From: Saposhnikovia divaricata
Taxonomy: Eukaryota > Streptophyta > Magnoliopsida > Apiales > Apiaceae
Direction: 5' to 3'
Assembly (NCBI GenBank): GCA_036435485.1
Contig: CM071600.1
Span: 57,657,546 to 57,721,545, forward strand
Length of the DNA stretch: 64,000 nt
Shown here: positions 35,391-45,817 of the stretch, in pieces
Layout of the letters: every line of letters starts with the position of its first letter
Numbering within the stretch: position 1 is the first letter of the stretch
Program-made: the position numbers and the translations under genes
The notes under the pieces: model-generated
What the model saw: the letters and a program-made list of their open reading frames with translations, nothing else
What the model was told of the DNA's origin: nothing
Database searches by the model: none

Positions 35391-35896
35391 ATATTGTCGA
35401 GTTATATTTTGATATCAAGCGATATATGCTCATACTTTTGGAAAAACCTTTTTCGAGGCAAATTATATTATTTCTCAAAACGGAATACTTGCTGAGCATT
35501 ATGTAGCTCATTCTTGCTTTATAAAACCTTTCAGAAAGCGAAGAATTAGGCCGGTTAACCCCGTACCAGCAGAAGAGGAGTAGGAGAGTTACCCTTGGGA
35601 TGATGCAGTTTCGGATAAATACTACAAATTAAGTCTGATAGGTTTCAACTATCATCAGCAAGACTTGCCTTCAGGTGTAGTTTCTATACGTGAAGTTGTG
35701 TAAGATTCTGGATTGTACAGATGAAAGGTAATATTTAGTGTTACTTTGATTATCGTTTCTGAGGCTCTAACTTGTAGGTATGAAGATTGAGGTCTGGATT
35801 GGTGTATTGTTGAGTTGTGAAGTTAATATATGTACGAGATGATTGGTTGGTGACGTGACGACCCAGATTGCTGATCTAGGATTTGGGGGCATTACA
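35391..35896 (+). mobile_element. Probable chromovirus-type LTR 3' fragment
   Basis: Text such as CTGAGCATTATGTAGCTCA, followed by a transcript-like stretch and a final GATTTGGGGGCATTACA, resembles the R-U5 end of Tekay/Del-type LTRs. Only one end is present and no internal region adjoins it, so the call is tentative. Confidence 0.35.
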
Positions 35897-36543
35897 TCTT
35901 CAGTACAACAAAATAAATAAGAATCGTTAGATCATAAAATAAATAGATGAAAAACGATGGATCTATCATAAAAAATATTTGATTTTATAACATGTAAACT
36001 AAAGAGATATTTATATTAAAATACGAAAAAGTGTATATGTCAATGATTTAAATCATATAATTTGGTTTTCTACAATCTAAAAAGGATATAATTAAAACGA
36101 TTGTATTAGAATTGAATTTTTAAAAGAAAATTATAATCTGAAAATGATATAATTAAATAAACTTGCATTATAATAGAATTTTTTTATTAGTATTAAAAAA
36201 AATCATATTTACTATTTGGACTCTATCTTGTTTCACAATCAGATTGTAGTTGCCAATTCGGGGGTTTGTCCCGTTTGGATTCCGATATTTTAATATATAA
36301 TACTACTTGCTTTTCGTCAAAAAGAAAATCAGATTTGGATAACTATCTTCAAATAATAACAAGGATAATTTGATAATCAAAACGAATTATAAGTAGAATT
36401 TATAAATCAAAAAGAATTTCCAACGTTATAACTCGTCAATTTCTTCACTCTTTTGTTTTTGCGTAAATTTTAATTAGAAAATAACTATTAAACCATCACT
36501 AAATTAAAGAATATTTTGTTAATTTCACGTGGGCTGTAATCGT

Positions 36544-36591
<48 letters not shown>

Positions 36592-36596
<5 letters not shown>

Positions 36597-37677
36597 CTTG
36601 CTCAAATGAGAACCCTCACTTATTGTGAGATATGAGATCTAATCCTAGCCATATATTTTTTATATCTAAATTAAATCCTAGCCCCACAATTAACATTTAA
36701 AATTTTATTTTTTTTATTATTCATTTAATTCAACATCATCTTCCACAATCATTTCTTCCATACTCCGGTCACCATTTCCGGTCACCATCTCCGGCGACAA
36801 ATTCCAGCCAACCCATAAAATCACCACCGGTAAACAAAAAATCACCGCACTGCCGCCACCTCCGACCACCACCTCCGGTCACCACCAACAAAAATCACCA
36901 CCTGTAAACAGAAAATCACCACACTCCGCCACCTCCGACCACCGCACTACCACCACCACCAACAAAAATCACCACCAAATAACGAAAATCACCACAACCA
37001 AAAGCATTACAAATCATCCCATCTCCGCCATCACCTCCGGCCACCACCAAAAATCACCACCGGAAGCCTAATACTCATACTCATTTTCTTCACCTTTTTA
37101 ATTCTCCAATCTCATCACCAAAACAACAATTCTCATACTCATTTTCTTCACCTTTTTAATTCCATCGTCTTATTGTAAAGAAGCTCACGTCATCAACTTC
37201 CGATCACCAAATCTCTACCCTGAATCATTCGCCTGGGACCCATCCTCTCAGCACTTCATCGTCGGCTCTCTCCGCCGGCCTACGCTTCAGTCCGTTTCCG
37301 ACGCCGCCGTCGTCGATACTCTCCTCTCCGACACCTCTCTCCCCTCCGATTCAGCCTTTTTAGGCCTCGCCGTCGATACTCATCTCCGGCGAATCGTCGC
37401 CGCTGTTCACTCTCCGTCGTCTCCCGCCGTCGCGGCGTACAATCTCCGTACCCGTAGACGCATCTTCCTCACGTTTCTCCCTGACTCCAACGCTACCTCC
37501 ACAGCCGCCGGCGCAAACGACGTCGTGGAGGCAGGTCGGGGGTGGGTGCCTGGTAGTGATAATGTGTTTGAATATAGTAATGTAAATATGTGGTTAGGAT
37601 TTAATTTAGATGTATAAACAAGGGGCTGAGATTAGATCTCAGTTCTCATTTTAATTGGGGGTTCTCATTTGAGCAAG

Positions 37678-37682
<5 letters not shown>
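36592..37682 (+). mobile_element. TA-nested TIR element carrying a captured gene fragment
   Basis: The termini are inverted copies of AGGGTCTTGCTCAAATGAG-AACC and lie directly against (TA)n on both sides. Within the right end the word AATGAGAAC occurs twice, 21 bp apart. Length is 1091 bp. The interior holds tandem 70-bp repeats rich in ACCACCTCCGG (about 36815-36990), a duplicated 30-bp block (CTCATACTCATTTTCTTCAC at about 37074 and 37133) and the gene fragment at 37102-37617. No transposase was seen, so mobilisation would be in trans, as for Pack-type elements. Confidence 0.75.
37102..37617 (+). pseudogene. Captured SMP-30/strictosidine-synthase-like gene fragment
   Basis: An open frame without ATG runs to TAA at 37615-37617. 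It reads a hydrophobic signal-like stretch (LILIFFTFLIPSSYC), then HVINFRSPNLYPESFAWDPS, HFIVGSLRRPTLQSVSDA, FLGLAVDTHLRRIVAAVH and VAAYNLRTRR, ending at ANDVVEAG. This matches the N-terminal exon of plant SMP-30/gluconolactonase/LRE-like proteins (six-bladed propeller). After ANDVV, where the family continues into the propeller, the sequence turns into element DNA. It is GC-rich, unlike its surroundings. No start codon or promoter is evident. It is a captured fragment, not a working gene. Confidence 0.75.
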
Positions 37683-37722
<40 letters not shown>

Positions 37723-37807
37723 TTACACGTTCGATTTAATATTTGTACTCTATCTTGAATTCCTAAAATTTGATATGGACGATTACAGCCCACGTGTAAA
37801 ATTTTTT

Positions 37808-37850
<43 letters not shown>

Positions 37851-37958
37851 ATTTTAACAACAATTTGATATGTAAATTAATAAATTTTAAATTTTAAAAA
37901 ATTATTATAATTATAAATATTAAAAAAGGAGCCGTGTAGTGCACGGGTTATAAGCTAG

Positions 37959-38200
37959 TATTATATATATGTTAACATCATTAACTTCACATCGAATTCG
38001 ACTCCATAACTACATAATTAAATTCTGTTTATTTATTAAATATTTTTATCATTTAATAATTTACAATTGCGGAAAGTTAAGCCTGGTCGGGGTTTGAAAT
38101 GTCATGGCGTTAGACTTAAGCCCTTCATTCTCAATAATTTTTTAATATTAATATTTTAATCTCGATTTGTGATGATCCGTGTCCGTGCTTCGCCTGAGTC
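37959..38200 (+). mobile_element. Degraded Helitron family B 3' part
   Basis: Matches the 375-bp Helitron at 51634-52008 over CTACATAATTAAATTCTGTT, GCGGAAAGTTAAGCCT, AGCCCTTCATTCTCAATAAT and the terminal region (GATCCGTGTCCGTGCTTCGC). The terminal hairpin is mutated and no CTAG remains. It lies directly against family A copy 2. Confidence 0.5.
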
Positions 38201-38640
38201 ATCAGTGTATATTGTAAATTAAAAAGAAATAGGTAACTGAAAATAAAAAAACATTAAAATATGCATGCCATTCCAATGTATGGTCTGTGAGTTCTTTCTG
38301 TAGTCTCATTAAAATTATCCAACTTTCTCGAATAAATGTGTACAAGAAGAACAAAACTTAGAGACAAGAAGGAAGTAAGAAAGGAGAGTCTATCTCCTTT
38401 TCCGTCTTCGAATTCTCAATTATGTTCCGGTCATCCCTGCAAAATAGATTTAAGCAAAAACAAGGGTAAGTGGTAAGTGGGTAACTATCAACAGTTCATC
38501 TCAAACAACATTCTCCATCTGCAAACCCTTTTCTAGTTCGAGAAGAGCAACCAATATTAACAATTGAAGAGCTACAGGAAAACTGGATCAGATATTGTGA
38601 ATGCGAGTAAGATGAATGAGTATAAATTCAAGTAAGAACC
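38201..38640. other. Host DNA, no recognised gene
   Basis: On the minus strand TTGCAG followed by GATGACCGGAACATAA (about 38423-38445) could be a splice acceptor and a short terminal exon, but no protein family is recognisable. This DNA continues at 43718 beyond the copia insertion. Confidence 0.25.
38636..38640. repeat. Target-site duplication GAACC (left)
   Basis: GAACC precedes the 5' LTR and is repeated at 43713-43717 after the 3' LTR. Confidence 0.95.
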
Positions 38641-38872
38641 TGTAGAAATATTTACATAGCCTTTATGTCTTGCTGTAATTTTCTTTTTAATAGCAAACTT
38701 ATGTGAGCTGTTTTTTGTCTCTAGTGTCTTCTGTGTACTATATAAAGCTTGCAATACAACTTTCTAGGTTAAGAGCCTCAAAAATATCTCCACCCTCCTT
38801 TCTTGTTTAGATGAAACTTATTTGCATTCTGAATAGCTCTTATCAAATAAATTAGTACCTTGATTTTCTTCA
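38641..38872 (+). repeat. 5' LTR of copia element
   Basis: TGTAGAAATATTTACATAGC to TTGATTTTCTTCA. A TATA-like CTATATAAAG lies at about 38738-38747. Confidence 0.93.
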
Positions 38873-38884
38873 TGGTATCAGAGC
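38873..38884 (+). other. Primer binding site, initiator tRNA-Met
   Basis: TGGTATCAGAGC immediately after the 5' LTR, the standard copia primer site. Confidence 0.92.
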
Positions 38885-38961
38885 TCACCAGGTTGAGCAA
38901 TTAAATTAAAACCCCAAAATCCTTCCACAAATATATCTTTACATCAAAACCAAACAAAATC

Positions 38962-41900
38962 ATGGGAGATAAAAATGAAAGTAACAAGAAGAGTACTGTG
39001 CCTTATGCTGATCCTTTCTATTTGGGAAGTTCAAATCAGTCTAATACACCTCTGGGATGTATCATCTTCGATGGGAAGAATTATATTAATTGGAGCAGAA
39101 GTGTTAAAATGGTTCTGGGATCCAAGAATAAGCTGGGACTGATTGATGGTAAGATTACTAAACCTGCTATTGGTGCTGATGATTATGATAAATGGGTTAG
39201 AAATGATTATATGCTAAGATGTTGGTTACAAGTTAGTGTAAACCTTAAAATTGCTGAACAAATGTGGATTGTTAATTCTGCCAAGGAATTTTGGGATGAG
39301 TTAGCAGAACGATATAGCCAGTCTAATTATGGAGAGTGTGGGTGATTATTATGGAGCTTTTAAGTCATTTTGGGATCAGATTAGTAGTTTAGATGGTATT
39401 CCACAATGTACTTGTGGAAAAATGGCAGAATGTACTTGTAGTTTGATGAAAAAAATTGCAGAGAGAGATGAAAGAAACAAGGTCATTGATTTTCTCATGG
39501 GATTGAATAGTGGTTATGACAACTTGAAGCAAAATATTATGAGCATGGAACCACTTCCCTCTGTGAACAAAGTTCATCAAATGGTCTTACAAGTTGAGAA
39601 GCAAAAAGAAATTAGCAGTGTTCTTGAAATTGGAACTGAAATGAGTGCTTTGGCAGCTACCAGGCAGAATTACAATTATTCTCGCCAAGATACAAATTCA
39701 GCTTATACTCATCAAAACAAAAGTTCTACTTATCCTCACCAACAAAGTAGCTCTGCATCTTTTAGCAATAATAGAAGGGAGACAAAAGAAGAAAAGCTTA
39801 AGAAGAAATGTGACCATTGCAATATGAGAGGACACACTAAGGATCATTGCTTCAAGATCCACGAATATCCTGATTGGTTCAAGAATGGAAAATCAAAAGA
39901 TGGAAAATATGCTGGAAAAGTTGGAAGCAATGCAAGCATTGGAGATGATTTTATGCAGGACACACCTCTAGACTCTGGAAATAATGATGATTTGGAAATA
40001 ACTGATCAGGAGGATACTCAAATGCTTAATATTGTGGTCAAGGAAGTGATTAAAGCGGTGAACCAAAAGCAACAATCGGGAAATTATTCAGGTAGTAGAG
40101 TAAACCTAAGCAACTTTGCAGGTATTATATCTACTTCTAATGCTTGTTCATACTATGAAGTGTTTGATAAACAATCTTGGATAATAGATTCGGGAGCTTC
40201 AGATCATATGGCTAGTTGTTCTAGTTTCTTTACCGATCTAAAAAATTTAAAGAAACATGTGAATGTCGGAATGCCAGATGGAACAATAAGAAATGTGAAG
40301 CAGATGGGAACTATTTTTCTTAGTCCACACATTGTTCTTAAAAATGTTTTACTCATACCTGAATTCAAGCATAACTTACTCTCGGTTAGTAAATTGGTGG
40401 AAGAAACGAAGCTCCGAATAGTTTTTACTGATGATGGATGTTTGTTTCAGGACCCTTTTGATCAGAAAGTTGTGGCTTTTGGAAGAAAACATGGAGGATT
40501 GTATAAGTTTGAACTTAAGCAGGAGAAAGGCAAACAGATTGTGAAAGACTCAGAAGAAAGGAGTATTTTTGTTAAGAATATTTTGTCAGTTTGTAAAAGG
40601 AATCCTATGATAGATAAAGGAAGAACTAATTTAAGTTTAATGCACAAGAGGCTTGGACACACTTCTTTGTCCAAAATGAAGCACTTGGCATTTTGTGATT
40701 GTAAAGGGATCAGTGAATATTTTTGTGAAAATTGTTTTGTGGCTAAACATCACAAGCTTCCATTTTATTCTAGTAATTCAGTTGCCAATGGTATTTTTGA
40801 TTTAATTCACGTAGATCTATGGGGTCCTTATCGAACTCAAGCAGTGACAGGTGCTAAATATTTTTTAACTATCGTTGATGATCACTCTAGAGTTACTTGG
40901 ACTTATTTATTGTCCAACAAAGAGCAAGTTAAACATACTTTTACGTGTTTCATTGCATATGTTGATAATCATTTTAATACTACTGTGAAGACGGTAAGAA
41001 GTGATAATGGGATTGAACTATTTCAATCAGAATGTTCAATTTTGATGGCAGAAAAAGGAATCAAACATTAAAGAAGTGTGGCAGGTAATCCTCAACAGAA
41101 CGGAAGAGTAGAGAGGAAGCACCGTCACTTAATAGAAACAGCCAGGGCAATCAAGATTCATGCTGGACTTCCAAATAACCTATGGGGTGAGTGTGTTCTT
41201 GCAGCAACTCATATAATTAACCTTTTACCTAGTGCAGTTCTCAGTTGGGAAATACCATTTGAAAGGCTAATAAAATGATCTGCAAATTATGATCGTTTAA
41301 AAGTAATTGGTTGCTTATGTTATGCCAGCAACACTCAAACAAAAGGAGACAAATTTGCTCCGAAAGCAACAAGATGTGTTTTGCTTGGTTACCCTCCTGA
41401 TCAAAAAGGATATAGGGTGTTTGATCTTGAATCTAAAAGAATTTTTGTTTCTAGAGATGTAGTTTTTAAGGAAAACATTTTTCCTGTTAAACAGACAGTG
41501 GAACAGGTTTCTAACATTCCTTATAGTTTACCTGTTAATGTTGAGGATGCAGATGAAATGATCTTAATTGATCAAGAGCAAGACAGTCAAAATTTAGAAA
41601 ATGTGGATACAGCTAATTATAATGGAGATGATAGGCTGGTTCACGAAGAAGCTTCTTTGGGAGATCAAAATGAAAATATTTTCCTTCGAGAATTGGAACA
41701 TACAACGCAAACACTTTCACAACCAGATGTTACAATAATAAGATCAGATAGAGAGAGAAGACCGCCTCCAAAATACAAGGAGTATGTTTGTGACAATAGA
41801 CTTCAACAACTCAAAGATACAGAGGAAGAGGAAGCTGGGAGCAGTGCAAATATGACATATATTAAGCTTGACAATGCAGATTATTATACCCCAGAATATG

Positions 41901-43485
41901 TAAGATCCTTAAATAATGTTCTGAAAATGAAGGAACCAGCAACTTATAATCAAGCTGCTAGGGATCCAAGATGGATAGCAGCAATGGAGGAGGAAATAAA
42001 TGCTCTAGAAATGAATGACACCTGGAAAATTGTGGATCTGCCAGAAGGAAAGAAAGCCATTGATAGCAAATGGGTGTACAAAATGAAGTTTGATGAAGAT
42101 GGGAATGTGACGAGATTAAAGGCAAGATTAGTTGCTAGAGGAGATAAACAAGTTGCTGGAAAAGACTACAATGCAACTTTTTCTCCTGTTGCAAAATTTG
42201 CAAGCGTAAGAATTCTCATTGCACTAGCTACTTCAAAAAAATGGAAATGTCACCAGTTAGATATAAACAATTCTTTTTTTGCATGGATATTTAGATGAAG
42301 AAATATATCTAAAGATTCCAGATGGTTTTGGTTCAATTGGAGAAGGGAAAGTTTTTAAACTTATCAAAAGTATATATGGGTTGAGACAATCTTCAAGACA
42401 ATGGAATGTGGAGCTTAAGGCATTTCTTTTTTTTCCATGGTTTCAAACAATGCAGAAGGGATTATTCCATATTTGTTAGAGAAAAGAACAATAAATATTG
42501 CATCATTTTAGTTTATGTAAACGATCTTCTCTTGACAGGTGATGATGAAGATAGTATAGCAGAGATGAAGATGGAATTAGATAAAACTTTTACCATAAAA
42601 GATTTGGGATTACTGAGGTATTTTCTAGGTATTGAAGCAAGTAGAAGTGAAAAAGGAACAATAATCAATCAGAGAAAATATGCCATGGATATTGTTCATG
42701 ATACCGGAATGGATAATTGTACGCCTTGTGCATTTCCATTTCCTAAAGGAGTAAAGCTTTCTACAAAATATGGAGAGATAATGGAAGATCCAGAAAGCTA
42801 CAGAAGACTGATCGGAAGACTCTTATATCTTAATTTATCAAGGCCTGATCTGTCCTTTTCTGTTCAACAATTGAGTCAATATTTAAGCTGCCCTCGAAAG
42901 CCTCATATGCAAGCTGCAATGCACGTTGTAAGATATTTAAAAGGAACAACTGATCTGGGACTGTTTTATCCTAGTGATGGTGAACAAATATTATCTGCTT
43001 ACAGTGATGCAGATTGGGGAAGTTGTGCATATAGTGGAAGATCATTAACTGGTTATTGTATTTTCTTGGGTTCTTCTTTAATATCTTGGAAGACAAAGAA
43101 ACAGAAAGTGGTTTCAAAATCATCTTGTGAAGCAGAATTTAGAAGCATGTCTCAGACAACTAGCGAGATAGCTTGGGTGACTGGAATATTTGAAGACTTA
43201 TCTCACAATGTGCCATTGCAAGTGACGTTGTTTTGTGACAAAAAGTCAGCAGAGTATATTGCACATAATCCAGCACATCATGATAGAACAAAACATCTGA
43301 AGCTGGATTGCTACTATATTAAGGACAATATTGAAGATGGTTCCATCATTACGGTGCATGTGAAGTCCTCTCTTCAGCTGGCCGACATCATGACAAAATC
43401 TTTGCCTGCTTATCAACACTGGTTTCTTTCTTCCAAGTTAGGCCTTGCTACTTTGTCCCAAGTCCAACTTGAAGATGGGGTGTAG
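38962..43485 (+). pseudogene. Copia gag-pol polyprotein, inactive
   Basis: ATG at 38962 starts gag (GCIIFDGKNYINWSRSVKMV). A frameshift near 39330-39345 leads to the rest of gag, the knuckle CDHCNMRGHTKDHC, protease (WIIDSGASDHMAS), integrase zinc site (HKRLGHTSLSKM ... CENCFVAKHH) and core (HVDLWGPYRT, IVDDHSR, VRSDNG, then GRVERKHRHL after a stop). Stops are TAA at 41069-41071 and TGA at 41276-41278. Frameshifts occur in a T run near 42275 and near 42430. RT has VDLPEGKKAIDSKWVYKMKF and LDINNSF, but its catalytic box is YVND instead of YVDD (about 42516). RNase H (YSDADWGSC, SSCEAEFRSMS) runs to the end, with the stop inside the 3' LTR. It cannot encode working enzymes. Confidence 0.9.
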
Positions 43486-43712
43486 AAATATTTACATAGC
43501 CTTTATGTCTTGCTGTAATTTTCTTTTTAACAGCAAACTTATGTGAGCTGTTTTTTGTCTCTAGTGTCTTCTGTGTACTATATAAAGCTTGCAATACAAC
43601 TTTCTAGGTTAGGAGCCTCAAAAATATCTCCAGCCTCCTTTCTTGTTTAGATGAAACTTATTTGCATTCTGAATAGCTCTTATCAAATAAATTAGTACCT
43701 TGATTTTCTTCA
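43481..43712 (+). repeat. 3' LTR of copia element
   Basis: 232 bp. It differs from the 5' LTR at TTAACAGC/TTAATAGC, GTTAGGAG/GTTAAGAG and CTCCAGCC/CTCCACCC. GAAGATGGGG before it is the polypurine tract. GAACC follows at 43713-43717. Confidence 0.93.
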
Positions 43713-43717
43713 GAACC

Positions 43718-44389
43718 TGAAACAAATAACCTCTGACATACATTCCACTGGACTTCGTTCACCAGTATTTTTGCTGAGATAATGATAGTGACTAGCAGTT
43801 GCAGAGCTCAGGCCATGAGCAAAGTCATAACTGTAATGTAGAATCGCCACTTGACAGTGCACTTCACTTTCCAGGCAATGATATATAGGATAATCGATTT
43901 TGTAGCATCATAAAAATTACAATGATTGCTCATACACTCATTACTGCAGCCTGATACAACGATTGATCAGTGACCACATTTATTTTATTTCCCGCTAGAT
44001 CTCCCAGCATTAAAACTGCTAGATCTTACAAGTTCTGGCTGAAAATGTGAAGAAAGTCTGTTCCATTGATTGGGCTGTTTACTTTGCATATTTGCTAGCA
44101 GTGGCAGTCTAGCACTTGCATCTTGTTCCCACTAGTGGAATGTAGTTCCATGTGTAGCTTTGGTAAACACTAAACAGGCACAATAGACTGCACAATAATC
44201 TGGCATTTCTTCTCACACAGACTCTCTAAAATTTACCCAGTTCATGTACTTGTCATTACATTTCTATGACAAGATCTTGGGTCGTAAATAATCTGACCTC
44301 CCCTAGTTATTAGAGTTGAAAGCTTCTGCCCGCTATCTTTGAAGTACAGAGCAGAAAAGTGGTCCTAGTACTAATAAAGGTATTGGGGG
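43718..44389 (-). other. Region downstream of PKL, no recognised gene
   Basis: Moderate-complexity sequence without transposon ends or a readable protein. It could be distant 3' UTR or intergenic DNA of the PKL gene. Confidence 0.3.
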
Positions 44390-44846
44390 TGTTTGGAAGA
44401 ACTTATTTTTTTAAGTTGAAAGTTAAGATTCCTAACTTTCCAACTTATTTTGCAAGTTATTGAATCACAAACATACATTAAATACTTATATATAAAAAAT
44501 TATCAAAATATAAAAATTTTACCCGAAAATAAGTCCATAAGTTCATAAGATGAGCCAAACAGGCCCGTACAAATCTCAATTTTTTTCTAATTTAGATACA
44601 ATTAGCTGTTAGCGGATTGAGTTGGCTATTTTAATATAAAATTATTTGGAAATTAGTTATTTTAATTAATTTTTTGTTTATTAACTAGATAAATCACAAT
44701 CCGCTAATTGAAAAAACTACTCCAAGTAGTTTTTTTGAATCCAAAAAATTATTCCAATCCACTAACTACCAACACCAATGTTAGAGATTTCATTCGGTCA
44801 AAACTATAATTTTTTCTCAAAACCTCTAATTTTCAAACACCCCCTT
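44390..44846. mobile_element. TIR MITE with GGGGGTGTTTG ends
   Basis: Left end GGGGGTGTTTGGAAGAAC; right end TTTTCAAACACCCCC. Inverted repeats of about 14 bp and 457 bp long. The ends resemble hAT or PIF/Harbinger MITEs. TTA follows the right end but is not clearly present on the left, so the superfamily is undecided. Confidence 0.5.
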
Positions 44847-44984
44847 AGCCGCTTTACAATAATTGATTTGGCAGTACTTGATCGAAACAATGACATTTTT
44901 ACCACAAAATTGAGCACAAATGACAAGAATATCACAAAATACCAGAGGTGGCCAATTCTACCAATATATTACACATTTCATGTA

Positions 44985-45200
44985 GAGGCAACCCTATTAC
45001 GCATTTGATATTATGGTTAATGCATAATTTTTTTCCTCTTACTTTATTCCTCTATTACGCATTTGAAGAATGCGTAACAGCATTACCTATTCTCCAAATG
45101 CGTAATAGACCCCGCCAATAAAGCCTATTACCAATATGTAAAATGCATAATTAGTATAAAACCTATTATCCCTCTCTTAAATGCATAATAAGTATTTATG
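44985..45200. repeat. Interspersed TATTACGCATTT words
   Basis: TATTACGCATTTGA, its complement AAATGCGTAATAG and diverged forms (AAATGCATAAT) occur about eight times in both orientations, spaced 15-60 bp. No coding sequence. Confidence 0.5.
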
Positions 45201-45817
45201 GTCACTATTAGCATTTTATGATATTCTTGTCATGTGGTATACCTTTTTGTCTTTTTGTGATATTGTCGGCCATCACTCATACTTGACCCTTTAAATTATC
45301 CTTTGAATAATTGTCCAACCAATTAGATTATGATCCTTCAAATAATCTCATGCAAAACAAACATCGAAATATACTATTTAAAGGATCAAGCATCCAAAAG
45401 AATACTGACAAGATTATTTTGAAAAGATTATAATCCTAATACCATTATCCTTCCAAAAAAACATAGCCATAGTGTTTCACAAAACTAATGTTCTGAAGTG
45501 TTTTAGGTCCAGAACATCGGGTATGTGCGTATATCAAATATCTAGAATATCATTACACAGAAGGAAATTTCTACCTTGCGTGGTGCTTATTATGGTACAC
45601 TTCATGCTAGATAGATACCTTTGGGTGCAAACAGATTAACACAACACGTATAATGAGAGAACTGCAATAGGACACCTAGAACAAGTTTTAGTAGCAACTA
45701 TGTGTTCAAATTACTCTTGCAACTGACGTCATTTGCATCTGGTAGCTGCATGCATAACCCGGAGTGTTTTTTTTTCCTTCATACAATTTTAAAAAGGATC
45801 TTCGTACTGTATGAGAT

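Larger units (their letters stand above)
35897..37958 (+). mobile_element. Non-autonomous Helitron, family A, copy 2, with nested TIR element
   Basis: The 3' end is clear: a hairpin of CCGTGT and GCACGG (37932-37946), eight bases, then CTAG at 37955-37958 followed by T. The inferred 5' end is TCTTCAGTACAA at 35897 after A. Body sequence matches copy 1 (171-1401, minus strand), including AACCATCACTAAATTAAAGA and TTTCACGTGGG. The interior is interrupted by a TA tract holding the element at 36592-37682, after which about 85 bp of body is inverted relative to copy 1. No Rep/helicase. Confidence 0.6.
38641..43712 (+). mobile_element. Ty1-copia LTR retrotransposon with 232-bp LTRs
   Basis: 5072 bp flanked by GAACC on both sides. 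LTRs are 38641-38872 and 43481-43712; three differences were seen in 232 positions. The order gag, protease, integrase, RT, RNase H is complete. The short LTRs, initiator-Met primer site and CCHC form CDHCNMRGHTKDHC suggest an Ale-like lineage, which I hold loosely. The coding frame has two stops and three frameshifts. Confidence 0.93.

Noticed and set aside
38420..38450. Possible final PKL exon upstream of the copia element
   Set aside because: The PKL frame already ends in TGA at 45818-45820 with a normal acidic tail, and nothing links this segment to it.
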